Of a stretch of 64,000 bases of DNA, positions 39,401-52,149 are shown piece by piece. The notes beneath the pieces are model-generated. The model ran no database searches. It saw nothing but the letters and a program-made list of their open reading frames with translations, and was not told the origin of the DNA. The DNA is from Bombus terrestris (taxonomy: Eukaryota; Arthropoda; Insecta; Hymenoptera; Apidae): NCBI RefSeq assembly GCF_910591885.1, contig NC_063272.1:751001-815000 (forward strand), written 5' to 3'. The position numbers and the translations under genes are program-made. Numbering within the stretch: position 1 is the first letter of the stretch; every line of letters starts with the position of its first letter.

Positions 39401-42400
39401 TTCCAATCTAGTTTTTGCGATCCGTCTCATCGATATTCCAGGCTAGATTTTAACGAGTTTGTTTTCCTTGCGATAAATGCTCGTTTCCGTTTGTCCCGTT
39501 CATGTACGCTTGCCTACAACGAAATACGAATCACGGTACCATCGGTCTTCGCCGCTAGAACTCGTACGATGCTACTAATTGCTCGAAGAATGGCATAGAG
39601 TGAATTAAACGACCCGACAAAATGCGGCCATTCAGTTTCACTTATGGTCGAGATGCGTGGCGTTGCTCGTTTCTTCTGTGGCACGACGCCACGTTTTACA
39701 ATATTCACATATTCTTCCGTTCGATACGTACGAGACGAGTGATCGATCCCTCGAACCGTTCCCTTTTTTCATCGCCAGTCGTGCCTAAAACAATGGACAC
39801 TTTCGGTTATTTAAAAACGCACACGCATCTGTCTAACTTTTTTGACGCATTCGTTCGTACGCGTTTCACGCTGAAAAACACGGCGCACCGCTTTAAATTA
39901 AAATGGACGTTATTTAAATGGACGACTTTACATCTATCCCTCGCGCACCGCCTGGTAGACCATTTAAATCAATGACGCCTAACATTCGACGTTACTTAAA
40001 ATCTTTGAATACTAAAAAAGATTATCTCCTCTTTCTATGGATCTTTTTTTCATTGTTAAAATTCTTAGAGCGTAATTTACGCACGCAGGCGACGCCGCGA
40101 CGCCGGCTCCTGGAATTAATTGCACGCGATAAGAGAGTTATGTCGGCTTTTCCAAATGCTTTTCTTCCACGCGAATCAACCCCTAATATAATTGACGCGT
40201 CGACCGTCGGGCTTGTGCTTGTTTTTAAAAGTCGAGTCACGACTTTCGATCACCTTTATCCTCTGTAATTAGAGACACGACGTTTCCTCCTCTTTAAAAA
40301 CGTACAAAGCTCGTTAAAACTTGAAGCCAGAGTTTTAGAAATGGTACTTCCGAGTATATTAACTTCCTCTACTATACTAACTTCCGAGGTACTAACGTGC
40401 AATTCGCTTTGTCTATGGGATCTCGTCGTTGTCGTCGAGTTCCGTTAGATCAGCGAAATGCTCGTGGTAGGATGGAAACGTTTCCTCGAATGTAGCGACT
40501 TGGTTCCTGGTTTCGACGTAAACTTTTATATCCGGGTGGGTCTAGGTACGAGCTTCGCCACCCTCTCGTTCGCAAATCGTTTGAATCGTCGTAGACGCGA
40601 GTACGTGAGTGAACTCGAGTCTTGCACGTAACTGGTACACCCTATATAAGATCGTAGTCACGTTCCACGTGTACGAGTCTCGTGGTGCTCGCGTGGTGCG
40701 TGCCCTTATGAATGAAATCAACATCGAAGAACGTTTCGTGACGCTTAATTAGAACTTAATTGCTGCGAGACTGGTGATTTACCGCCTTGCTGAAACAACA
40801 ACGACGGCTCTACCCGTTGGCCACAATAAACGACGTATCATTAGCCTTTTAGGCAAAGTCGTGGCTTGAAAATTACGTTCGGCCGTGTTACACAGGTAGA
40901 TAAGCGATTACTCCGCCAGCGAGACAAAATCCGTCGTTGCTCGAATTCGTCGAGGAAGTAAAGGTGTTTCGGACTTTAATTATGCGTGCGCTGCGTGCAT
41001 TCCATCGTACACTTGCACGTGCTTCGCATTTCAGATGGAGAGAGTTGGATCGAGCGCGTAAAGAATTTACGGAGCAATTGTGGCACGGCAAACAATCGCC
41101 CTCGTTTCTCCTTGAGAGTAAAATCTGCAACGATTAATGTACTTAGAACACAGTGATCGTGCCCGGAATCGCGTACGAGAGATGTTACGGGTCCAATGCG
41201 AGCACGATCTCTAGGAGACGAAATGGTCATGCATATTCGCTGAAAAATTCATCGACTATGCGTCGTCGTTCGTGACGCGAATGCGCCAAAGAAGGACGTT
41301 TAAAAATTTACTTTCTCTCGACGTGGTTGGCGAACGCGGGAGTGCACCGACGACGAATCAAGCCTGCATCGTCGAAGGTCGAACTCTCGATTGGGGATGA
41401 CAGATAGGTTGGCGGCACACGGTGACGACGATATTTTGCACGTGCGAGGAAGGAGATATCGATGGTCGGTTTCGAGAGGACAAAAGTTTCGACGGGAAGC
41501 GAACGTGCGTTTCCCGGGATGGTATGTGCGCGCACGAGTTGGCTCGCGTATTTGTACGAGTGCATTCCGCGTGTACGTGCACCGGTTTTCGTTGAGCAGC
41601 GACGACGTGTGCTCGATCCACGTCCGTCTCGATACGGAGTTGTAGGTTTTCGCGTGTACATGCCGAGGCGCACGATCCTGAAAATAATTTCGGGCGCCAG
41701 CCGCCCAGAGTTCCGACGGATGCGAGGGATTCGTGCGAGTGATGAACTTTTATTCGGAAGTGGAGGTTTAACCGTATTAAAATGGCAGGTCAGAGCCGGG
41801 CTCGGCACTCGATGTCTACATGATTCGTGAGTGCGTGGACCGTGTGTTTAAGGTCGCCGGAACCGGCGTCGAATAATATAATATTTAGCGGTCGTTGGTG
41901 CTTTGAAGTCACGAAGGTCCTCCGCTCGGTCTGATTCGTAATTTATGACCCGATTCAATGGAACGATTCTGGATCGTCCGTGATTGGGATATGAGTAATT
42001 ACGTCGTTGATTTCCTTTCTGATCGAATCAGCTCGTCAGGCTCTGTATGTTCGCGCGTCTATCGATTATGCGATAGAAAGAAAAATTCGTTGGCAGAGAG
42101 AGCACAGTACGCGGCGATAGGTTTGTGCCGGGGATAATTTTTCTTACGCGCGCGGTGTTGATGCGTCGCGTTAAGCGCGATTAAGTAACGCGATAAAGTA
42201 ATCCGAACAAATAGCATCGTGTTCGATTTACCGTGGCGCGAGTAAATATTTGTGCCTGAAATGGCCAATGTAGAGCTTGCAGAAAATGCTCGGTGAATTT
42301 CTAACGTCTTTACACGACGCACACATGATTTGTCTTTATCTACGTGATATCTTGACAGAGTGTGTACGTTAGATCGAAACTCGTGTATAACGATATGTAT

Positions 42401-45400
42401 TGCGTTCTAACGGTTTATTCGGTTATCGTTTCTCGAAAACGTGCAGTGTACCTACGTTGTTTAACTTCTCGTCATCGCGTCACACGCGAAATCGTTTGGA
42501 GGAGAATGGTCTGGCAAAAAGTAATTTCGTCCGTGAAGAATCGCGGATAAAAGAAAGCAGGAGATGCACTCTTGGATCGGCCACCTACGTTGACGCTGAC
42601 GAACCAACGCGCGTCGAGTAAATCGGCCAGTGTCAAACGAATCCGCGGCAAAAGAGCTTTCTAAATCTAACAGCGACGACGAAGAACGGATGCGCGATAG
42701 AGCTTGCTGGCATCGAATCAGCGACAGGCAACGCGGCCTTGTGCTCAATTGCATTTTCGTCGAATTACAATTCGCGTGATATTTCATCTGGTCGTTGACC
42801 TTCTCGCGCGGCATCGAAATGCGTGGGCGTTCATTCATTGGCCAAGAAAGCCTGGACGTGTCCGAAGTATGTACCTGTGCCATTTGGCATCGTGTCATAG
42901 ATACACGTCGTACATCTTCATTAATTGGCGCCTCGAATAGCACGTGTCTACGCAACCGACTACATACCTTTTACACTCGATTCACTCGAGCCACCGTCGA
43001 CGCGTTTTAATTGGTTCATTTCGAGCTTCGTTAAACTCGTTCGTCGGAAGGTTGAACGCATCGACACGATCGCGTAATGCTTCGATTAACAGCTAAACTA
43101 AATCTTCCATCCGAGTAATCTTATCCTCGGTATTTTCAAATTGTCGCGATTAATCGAAGTGAGATCGAGACAGTTCATGGCTCGACGTAAGTGTATATAT
43201 ATATATATTTACGTCAAAGCTCGATAGACGATCGGATTTTCAAGTATGTATGTACGTCAGTACGCGACATTCTTCGAGTAGTACGTTCACACAAACGTTG
43301 TCGTAGTCAGCGACTAAGGTGGAGCTTCCGTTTCCGGCAATGAACGTGCCGTATAGGAGAATCAACACCGTCTATTACACGCTATATTCGTACGCAGCTC
43401 CCGGAGTCGCCTTTTTCCGCTGGAAGGCAACGTATTCCTTCGCTCGTCGAACGTTCACTATAAATTTCGGACGTTTCGTTGCGCGCTGCTTTCACCGAAA
43501 TATTCTTGGAATATCTACGCATTGGAGCGCCCATGTTAATTAAGTACTTTCTTGTTCCAATCTTTTTCCCCGTGCCTAGAAGATTTATCTTTTTCGTAAA
43601 AGTTTTAGAAACGAACTATGTTCTCTATGTCCAGGGAGGAACGAATTACGAGAACTTTTACTGCACGACCATTAGCTGCTACTTTATTAATTTAAGAGGT
43701 ATAACAGTGGTCCCAGTCAAGACGCAAAGGCTAACGTTCCTCGTGCATTTCGGTCGGAAATGCGCCGCGGCCTACTCTTCCTTTTTTCCTTTCTTCTTGG
43801 CTGCTTCCGTTTAGGAGATCGTGTAGGAGAAAGCTCCCACACAAAGAGGTTGTTAATAAATGAAGAATATCGTTGGTTCGAAGTTCGTACTTTCGGTACA
43901 CGTTGCCGCGAAGGAAACGACCGTGTTCTCCGAAGCAGCGCAATTCTTCGTAAGCACTATAATCGATAGAGCGTACGCGCAATCTCGCGCACACGTAGAC
44001 ACGCGGCATTATCGTCGCGTATCATGGAAATCGCTTCTCCGTTCGCCATATGCTCGCCGGTGTACCGTTGTCGAGTCTCCTTAGAGAGAGCCGGTTTTCA
44101 TTTCCTGCCGCCACGAAAGAATGGCTAGCCTCCGTCGATAGCCACTCTCTCCGCCTCTTTTTGCATACTCTCGATGCCGGGTGTCGTTATTTTATTTTTC
44201 CGCGCATTCTCGAAGAGCCGAGAGCTCGCAGAGACGCATCCGCCGTGCCGGCCAAGAGTTTCTCGTCGCGGCGAATTAACGCGTGTCGAGCGACGTTGTT
44301 AACATCGCCACGGAGAATCAGTTAGGAGCGCGACTTCGCGTTCAACGATTTTCAGAGCGCAAACGTTGCGGTAATAGCTCGCCGGAGTTAAAAGGAGCGA
44401 AGAAATGAAAAGGAACTGACGATGAAAGATTCGCTGCTCTTTGCTTAACGGGCGTACTAGCCGTTTAAGCACGGCGACCATTCATGGAGAAAACGATCGC
44501 CTTGGGAACAGGCCGGGAGATCAAAGAAATCTCGTGACGACATTCAACCGACCACGGGCACATTGTTCGTCGATAAGGATATCATTCTGGAAACTGTGAT
44601 CCGTCATTGTCGCGTCTCTAATTGGGTTAATGTGTTTCGTAGCGAGGTCTCTCTTCGGCTTGGAAGCAATGCCAATTATCAACGGCGGTGATGTCGTGAC
44701 AGATCGTTGTGTTCTTTATTCGTTCGATGGGACGAACAGGCCAATGTTGAGAAAAGAAAAAGAAAGGTAATTCGTCCGATCGAGGAGATAATAAACGCTA
44801 AGTAGAGCATTCGGACAAGTGGGATTATTCGGGTCGTGTCGTTAATCGAATTTATTATTCGGCGATGACATCGTCGGTACCACTGGATTGTTCGATTAAC
44901 GAAAAGCGTAGGAACGGCCGATAGCGGAAGATAGATTTTAATTATTTGTTGGCGTGCCCCGCGCACGTCAGATTGCGCTCTAATAGGAAGCTGCATTCGG
45001 GCAACCGTGCGCCCTCCTAAAATCGATTTCCATTAATTCGAGGAAAGCCATTATATTCCGGTCTGAGAATATATGTATAGCCGAATATCTCCGCGCCACC
45101 CGTTATGTCATTCGGAGCGGTTTCAACGCGAATACCTTCCGCGCGATATTACCTTGTCTATAGCGTGATCGCTTCTGCCTATTAACTCGCGGCAACAGCA
45201 GCAACGTTCCGATCGGACCGGCATCGTTACGAGCAATTCGTAGCGTTACGGTTTCCTCGTTTCGAGTGAGTAACCTCGCGGTCGGTTCTAGAACCGTTCG
45301 ACAAATTACGTATATCTTTTCTCGTTCTTTATCGCGCGTTTGCCACCATCTCTGCCGTGGATCGTTGCTCGAATATTTCGGTCCCGTATTTATCGGCAGC

Positions 45401-46850
45401 TCGAGGTCGAAAGGATCGAAATGGACAATTAGGTTCTCCTTCACGGAAAGGAAAGCGTTTATCCGGTTATTGTTTGACGTGTACAAAAATGTCCTCGGCA
45501 CGGAATGCTCCGTTGCATCGCCTCAATGAGCGTATACAGTAGTATGCATGCAGAAGAATTCGATACCTAGAGCTCGGAGGACTGGTCATCGATAACCGAT
45601 ATCCGTTGAACGAAACACGGGGGCATAGATTGTCGCGAATTGAGACGGATCGGGGCTTACGCATACCGTGCAGGGATTAGCTTTTCTTCGGACCGTGGTC
45701 GGTTTCGCGTAGCTGACACGACGCGGCGTACGGGGAAATCGATAAATATCCGCGTGATTTCAAAGTTCGCCAGACGGTATGGGTGGTCGCGTCGTTCGGA
45801 AATCGATGCGACGACATAGCTGTGTGGAGGAACCGCGGGGGGCAGGGATTTTACGTGCTCGTTGTGGAAAAGCGACGGGACGCGACGCATCGAAGTCTCT
45901 GAAGGACAAGAGAGAGAGAGTTGAACGTTTGGCCTGCCGGTGTCTAGTCGGAATTCCTAAATTCCGGACGCGGCGAATTGTTATCTAACTTGTTGGGCTT
46001 GGGTCGAGAGTGGTCGGTGTCGGTGTCGAGAGCGTTCCTCTGGTGCCGCTTTTCGCATTAGTCACCGCGACGACAGGCGAAAGGCGGCTTCGTAGTCGTA
46101 GTCGTAGTTGTAGGCGAGAGCAACGGCAGCAGGTATACGCGTATTTTGTTTCGCTCGAACGACCACCGTAGTTGTCTATAAACAACCAACGATTTCCAGG
46201 TAGAATGCGCTACAATCGCCGGAGATTATGAGACAGCGGCACCTCTACGGATAATCTTACGACTTACGACTCTAATTGCTTTCGGGAAAAAAGAAAAAAA
46301 AGGAAGACGATAAGAAGAATCGCGTGGTATATAGTATACTGTGAGCGACGTGCCATTCGTTTAATCGTACGAATTCGCGATTCTCCGGTTGTCGCTTGAC
46401 TTTCGCGAATCGATTTCCTCCCACTTGTTAAATTCGGTCGAAACTCGTTACGGTAGGTCGTTCACCGAGTACCACTGCCCATATCCAAACACCTCTGTCC
46501 GCGTATCTAGCCGTTAGAAAAGCTCCATCGAAAAAAGTTCATATATCGCGATTGAGTGACGTCGATTAGCGAGCGGTCGAGAAGCGGCGAATTTTCGAGG
46601 GAGTACTTTGGCTACGGGGGAAAAAGTTGACCCTGAAAATGTGTAAATTCTATTGTGGAGCGAAACGTTGGCCGTGGTTGGAGATAGGGAGCCCTCCGTG
46701 ACAGGACCCCGCCCTGGAGTCGAACCCCCCATACCCCGATGTTCTTAGCGAGCTCGAGGCAGGGCTGCCACCATCCGAACCGAGTCCCGGGGTGCCGGGC
46801 TCAGCCGATACGTTCCTGCCTCCCGTCTATCCCGGAGCTCATTCTTTCTC
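24500..46850. other. Gene-poor CpG-rich stretch, probably intronic
   Basis: About 22 kb with many open frames on both strands but no recognisable domain, no splice-linked frame series and no transposase or reverse transcriptase signature. The open frames come from the composition (many CG, few TAA/TAG). No tRNA, rRNA or recognisable microRNA was seen by eye. It is best read as the long first intron of Akap200 with embedded regulatory DNA. Confidence 0.5.
43183..43215. repeat. Inverted repeat flanking a TA run
   Basis: GACGTAA (43184-43190) and its complement TTACGTC (43209-43215) flank an uninterrupted TATATA run. This can form a cruciform; the arms also resemble CRE-like ACGT sites. Confidence 0.6.
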
Positions 46851-46859
46851 TAACCGTCG

Positions 46860-47329
46860 AGCAGTGCGGAGCGCAGTAAAACGAAGCAGCGCTCGGTTGT
46901 TCGAGAGTGAACGTATACGCTAACGCGGACTCGAGTAGCAAACGCGAACATAACGAGCTGAGCACGCGCGTTCGCGCGGATCAAAAGTACTCGCGACGAG
47001 GAATCGAGGAAGAAAGAGATCGTTACGTGCGGTGTTCGTTGGACGATTTTTACCAGTTTGTGCGCGTTGGTCGAGCCCTCCCCACGCACGACTTCCTCGG
47101 GACAAAGAGAGAGAGGAGATACGCGAACGCAGCCGAAACTCCGTTCGGCGGGAACAAAGGAACGGCGGTACCGAGACGAATCGTTGTCGAGAGATCGGAG
47201 CAGAGAGAGGAAACGTGAAACGATCGATCGTTAGCTGCGGCTCCACGTAGTCCGGGGGTTCGCGATTATCGTCCTGTGCCCTGTGCCTGCCGATTGGTCG
47301 TCCTCGTCACGCTTCTATCGTACCTGGGG
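46860..47329 (+). promoter_or_regulatory. Putative CpG-rich first exon with consensus donor
   Basis: A GC-rich stretch packed with CG dinucleotides ends at a good donor (CCTGGG|GTGAGT, 47329/47330). No coding frame starting with ATG can be supported. It is inferred to be a non-coding first exon of Akap200. The exact start of transcription is not visible. Confidence 0.4.
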
Positions 47330-47514
47330 TGAGTCTCGCATCGCGATTAAGCCTGTCTATCGTGTTCATCGACGACTTCTTCGCCGTTCGAATCGTTGGA
47401 AAGGTGAAACCGGTGTTGTATCGTTGTTGGTCCGACGATACGTGCATAATACCGGCTTGTGGTTTAGAAGTTGAAGTGTTGTACGCGGCCGAGCTACGAG
47501 AAAACGTCGGCAGA

Positions 47515-47600
47515 GATTTTCGAAGCAGAAGAGCACGAAAGAGAAGGAAAAGGAAAGGACAGGATAAAGGAAAAGGGGGAAGGAAGAAAGAGAGTGAAGG
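47515..47600. repeat. Polypurine tract
   Basis: About 85 bases almost entirely A and G on the + strand, with few interruptions. Such tracts can form triplex (H-DNA) and are nucleosome-poor. It lies inside the presumed promoter cluster and abuts the alternating tract at 47600-47647. Confidence 0.65.
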
Positions 47601-47647
47601 CGCGCGCGCGCGCGCATACACACGTACACGTACACGTACGCACACGT
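47600..47647. repeat. Uninterrupted alternating purine-pyrimidine tract (Z-DNA candidate)
   Basis: Seven CG dinucleotides are followed by CA/TA/CG steps such as CACGTACACG. Purine and pyrimidine alternate at every base for 48 bases. CG and CA repeats are the classic Z-forming sequences. Confidence 0.8.
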
Positions 47648-47730
47648 TCGAGGGAGAGAGAAAAAGAAGGAAAGAGCGAGCTACTAGCGAGCGAGAGCGA
47701 ACGAGCGAGCAATACGTTGGTGACAGAAAG

Positions 47731-47765
47731 ACGGTCGGACGGACAGACGGACCGACAGACGGACG
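47731..47765. repeat. Short GGAC/AGAC tandem repeat
   Basis: Imperfect repeats of a GGAC-AGAC unit within the putative Akap200 promoter region. Confidence 0.6.
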
Positions 47766-48059
47766 CCGCTTCCCCTCCGCTTCTCTCGGCAGTCGGTCGC
47801 GCGTTACCGAGCCAAGTGGATGAGTTCGCGAACGCGCTCCTGCTAAAAGCTTCTGCTTGCTGTTTGTGCCTGACCGTAGGCGACTTCGGTGTTCCGTTTC
47901 CCTTTGCTTCTACCGAGCAAGCATTTCCTCGTGTGTCTCTGCCATCGTGCTCGGCTACTTTTCTTCACCTCTCGTACTCTCGTGTCTGTCTAGACGCCAC
48001 GCATCGTGCTACACGCCCGCCACCGTCACTGCCACCGCCACCTCGCCTCTACCTCTCGG

Positions 48060-48166
48060 AATAATATATTCAGTGTGTTTCTTGTGCGGAGCACCGGCGA
48101 GGGACGCTCCTTCACGAGAAAAGTTTCGCCTCGTCGCGCCACTTACGACGCCCTCGACTATCGGAA
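48060..48166 (+). promoter_or_regulatory. Putative core promoter and short first exon
   Basis: A TATA-like AATAATATA is followed by TTCAGTGTG, which contains the arthropod initiator TCAGT (48070-48074). A GGGACG downstream element sits about 30 bases further on. A consensus donor (CGGAA|GTGAGT) follows at 48166/48167. If used, the first exon is about 95 nt. Linkage to Akap200 is inferred from strand and order only. Confidence 0.45.
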
Positions 48167-48478
48167 GTGAGTACCAACCACCCCGAGTGCTCGTCGTTTT
48201 CTCGCCTTCGTTGGTTATATGCCGGGCCGTGCGCGCCCCATACACTAAACATTTTGTCTCTCCGCGTGTACGCAGTACGTGCCGTCGCACCGGTCTTCTA
48301 TTTAACATGCCCACCGTCCTTTCTGCCTTTTCCGTTCGTCGACTCCATATGCTTCGATCGGTCGGCCGTCGCGTCGGTCGTCACGTTTCTTTCGCTTAGT
48401 GCCTGTCAAGAAACGAGAAGTGTAACATAGCGCGTCGAGCGGGATTTCGAGTGTGTATACCCCCGCGCCATTTTGAAA

Positions 48479-49118
48479 ATGGGCAGCATCAATCGATATA
48501 GCGAGCGACGTGCGGAGCCGGCTTTCAATTTCAGTCGCTCCAACGGTTTTGCTTCCAGTTCTCGACGCATGCATCGCGACGTTTCCCCAGCGTCGCATCG
48601 ATCGGCGTCCAGCGATCGGTCGGAAAAGCCGCACATTCGTATTTGTATGATCGAAGAATCGTTGGGAGCAGCGGCCGGTTACGCCATCTTGATTCCTTCT
48701 CCCACCATTTGGCCGGTATTAACCCCCGAACGATCGACCATACGCACGATTTCGAGACTACCAGTGACCTTTCCCTCTGGGCACGATCCATTGGAATCTC
48801 GCGATCGACCTGGCCTCGTGGTATTCCGTTTTCTACGTCCCGCTTCTACGTTTGTTCGGTCGATGTGGGACTTTTGTCAATCCCTGGGCAGGACCCATAG
48901 AAATTGGAATTTTTTCAGAAGGCAGGCCTCCTGTCCCTTGAGAGAATCGACACGATCAGAAAAGTTGCAACAGAATGCTTTGTCCGCTCTCGCAGATTTA
49001 GCGTTTGCTGTTACCATGGTAAAGGAGAAGGAGAAGGATAGAAAGGAGATACGTTCTTGGCAAGCCGGGTGCCTTAAACAGAGGCGACGTGTCTGTCTAC
49101 CTACAGTATTTCTCCCCT

Positions 49119-49163
<45 letters not shown>

Positions 49164-49357
49164 GCTTTGTGCTGATTTTGCATAGCAGGCCTCTACCTGC
49201 CATGCATTTAAAACGCAGTCAAGGCTTCCACGGAAGCGATTGTTGTTGCTTGGGGAATGGCAGCCGGTGGAGAAAGGCCGAGAAAATGCTGATCCGACTA
49301 GCAGACCAGTCGCTCCTCCATACTCCGTGGTCCGTTGTTTTCCTTCGGGTTCCATGA
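48479..49357 (+). other. Long orphan open frame, 292 codons, doubtful
   Basis: An ATG-started frame (MGSINRYSERRAEPAFNF...) runs without stop downstream of the putative promoter and crosses a (TC)n microsatellite that becomes a Ser/Leu run. The first 55 residues are Ser/Arg-rich and look more protein-like than the rest. No domain is recognised. The CpG-rich composition favours long chance frames, so this is recorded only as a candidate. Confidence 0.15.
49119..49163. repeat. (TC)n microsatellite
   Basis: A run of TC dinucleotides with one interruption. GAGA-factor-type proteins bind such runs in insects. Confidence 0.9.
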
Positions 49358-50567
49358 TCTCGTCATATTCGTCCTATAGGTAATTCATTAGATTTAGAGT
49401 TAGGCGATTGGCGTATATCGGCCGATGCTCGGCTTTGTGGATGTTTTCCGATTTGCCACGTATTATCGTCCCTCCGTGTCTTCTGCGCTGCCTTTTTCTC
49501 TGCTTGCATCGCTATGATCGACGACAACCAGTTTCAGCAGCGGCGAGTCCACGCCATCCATGCGATAACGGGTCGTTAACTTGCCTACATCTGCCTTTCT
49601 CTCGTTTACAAGAACGAAGAAAAGAGCTGTTCCGACTGCTTAGGCAGACGCGCAACGCTACGTCGGAGTGCTTTTGAAACGCGCTTTACAACTCGACCGG
49701 TTTTCGACCGAAAACTCTTCTCTTCTCTTCCTTTTCGTCCCGGATATTTTTTCTCCATCTGTTTCCATTGTTTCTCCCGAAAATGTTGATCGATGGGTCG
49801 AAACTGGTACCGAAACTGTAGCGTGCTTCGAACCGATAGCGTCCTATCTTTTTCTTTTGACTGTACCGCGTCAGTTCTTTCATACGTCAGGAAAGTTTAC
49901 TCGCGTTATCCTCTCGGCATTCTTATCCTTGCGTTCCCTATCTCCCGGTGTTTACACGAGATTTTTGGATTCAGCTTCCAGGGACTTTCACCCTTGTCGG
50001 GCCAGGTCCGTTTGTTGTTTACACGAGCGAAGGGTGCACACGCGGCGTGCGCCCCGATCAAAAATAGATCCACGTACTACTCCGGATATGTGTGTATTTT
50101 TAAGCCCACTCCAGCCGGGTATACCCCGTGTCCTGGCCTGCCCCACCTTTGCCTCCATCCTGCGCGTACATAGGCCGAGCTTTCCTGTTTGCCCTTTACG
50201 ACGATCACGGCGATTTTCATCGGCTGCAGTTCCCGTACGCACGCACGTGCGCCGCGCCGGATCTGTTCACGCATGCGGGACACGCGCCTGAATACGGGAC
50301 GACGACGTCGCTTCATTCTCTCGGCACACTCGTAATTCTCAATTTCGAGAACAGTGGCCCGAGCAGATGTGCTTTTTTCGACGACGAATTATTCGCCTAA
50401 CATCCCCGCGTCACCAGTATTAGGCGTGTTCGCCTTGTGAAAATAATGGACGATTGATTGGGTATACGCTATTTATGCGGCGTTGCCCCCGGCCCGTTAC
50501 TCCGTGGGAATCAAGCCTGCATCGTGCTCTCGCACGCACGTACTCTCGTGCGACAAGGGAAAAGGAA

Positions 50568-50617
50568 TTTCCCTTTTTCTCTTTTTTTCTCTTTTCTTTT
50601 TTTCTTTTTTTCTTTTC
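50568..50617. repeat. Polypyrimidine run
   Basis: About 50 bases of only C and T, dominated by T runs. It resembles an orphan polypyrimidine tract, but no exon follows. Confidence 0.75.
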
Positions 50618-51710
50618 GTTGGACTGATATGCGCTTTTTTTGCCGCTAATGACTCAACGGATGTGATCGTGCGTTGGTCGAGTACCACGTTCGACAAGTT
50701 TGTAAAACTCGTGCGAGCCTTCGATGCAGTGTCCTTGATTTAATACAGCACGGTGCGTTAATCGGGACGATCGCGGGATCGTTGTACGATCGCGTTTACA
50801 AACGTGTTTCATGTTCTAACGCGGATATCTTAACGACCCGTGAAATGTGAAAGTGCGTTTGATCAGCGATTAACCGGACGCTCGTGGAACAATTTTCTGA
50901 GTCACTATGTAAATACGCTGAAAATGTTATCGTTATCGTTTCTCGAGAATTCGGCGTTCCCAGCGTTTCGTCGAATCGTGTAGATACAGTTTGGAACGTG
51001 CGGTTGTTTTGTAACAGCGATCGAAAGCGAGGACACTACGGCGACCGTAATATCGTTGAAATAGCATAAACGTCGTAGACGTTGTCTCATTAGCATCGTT
51101 TCAAGTGTATATATACCGTTGGAATTTAGTTTCCCATACATTGACGAATGCGGTCTTGGCGTGACATCGTCGTTCAGGCCTTAATAGTCTTCGACGGCAG
51201 TGACCTCTGGATGTGCTTATTAATCTATTGAGCGGATCTGCAGAAAGAAATCTCAGTACGTGTTTTATTTTTTACTATTCGCTCGCAATGAATCAATAAT
51301 TAATTCAGAGGTTGACATCGAGAACGATATTTTCTTTCTCTCTCTTCTCCCCGCTCTCGGTCGAAATCTACGGGTGACGCAACGAAAAAGCACGTTTTCG
51401 TAGAACTTTGTATTTTGCAAATAAAAATACATTACGAATGGTATGTGATAGGTAGGACATCGCGTTTTATTAGGTGTCGGATCGTTCCATGATTCAGAGA
51501 TATGACACGATTCCCTTGGCTGTTTTGCCTTGTTTCCAGAAAAACAATAGTTACCGCAGTGAGTCGTTGAACCGGTATTTGAAGCGTGAATCGATGAAAT
51601 AAGTGGTTTCGATGGCGGCCGACTTCCTTTCGCGTTCCTTCTATCTGCTTGACTCTATTACGTTTTACGCATCGTGACTAGTACACCTTCGGTATTCTTT
51701 TCGCTTCGGT

Positions 51711-51890
51711 GGACGAAATATCTCGCAACGCGATGTCGTTCATGATACGCGTTGGATGAGATATCTTGCCATGTTGCGTTGTTTACATAAGACTGAGCAA
51801 AATATCTAGCGACGCAATATCGTTCATGCGATGCTTTGAACGAAATATCTCGCGTTTTAATGTTTACGGCTGAATGTCGTTTATCGGTCA
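51711..51890. repeat. Degenerate 41-43 bp tandem repeat with palindromic AATATCTCGC core
   Basis: Four copies start at 51711, 51754, 51795 and 51838. Each begins with a form of GGACGAAATATCTCGCG and continues with a variant of ACGCGATGTCGTTCATG. The core approaches the palindrome CGAGATATCTCG. Spacing is 43, 41 and 43 bases. Confidence 0.75.
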
Positions 51891-52056
51891 TCGTAATGTA
51901 ACATTATATACAATACCTTGCTTTGAATTATCTCATACGACAGAAAAATAAGATCACTTGTTTACAGAAACAGAACATTTCCTTCGTTTAACATTCCTAA
52001 TCCATTTTACATTCACAAACGCAGTGTCTTACGAATTGAATTTTATGCGAGTCGTT

Positions 52057-52149
52057 GGACGAGATATCTCGCGTTCTAATGAAAATATATGCGAGATATC
52101 TTGTCCAAAGCGTCACATAAACGACACTGTACGGTGAGATATTTTGTGT
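52057..52149. repeat. Further copies of the ATATCTC motif, direct and inverted
   Basis: GGACGAGATATCTCGCG (52057-52073) is followed by the inverted copy GCGAGATATCTTGTCC (52091-52106) and a weaker one, GTGAGATATTTTGTG, ending near 52149. Copies on both strands suggest a symmetric binding site or a decayed satellite. Confidence 0.7.
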
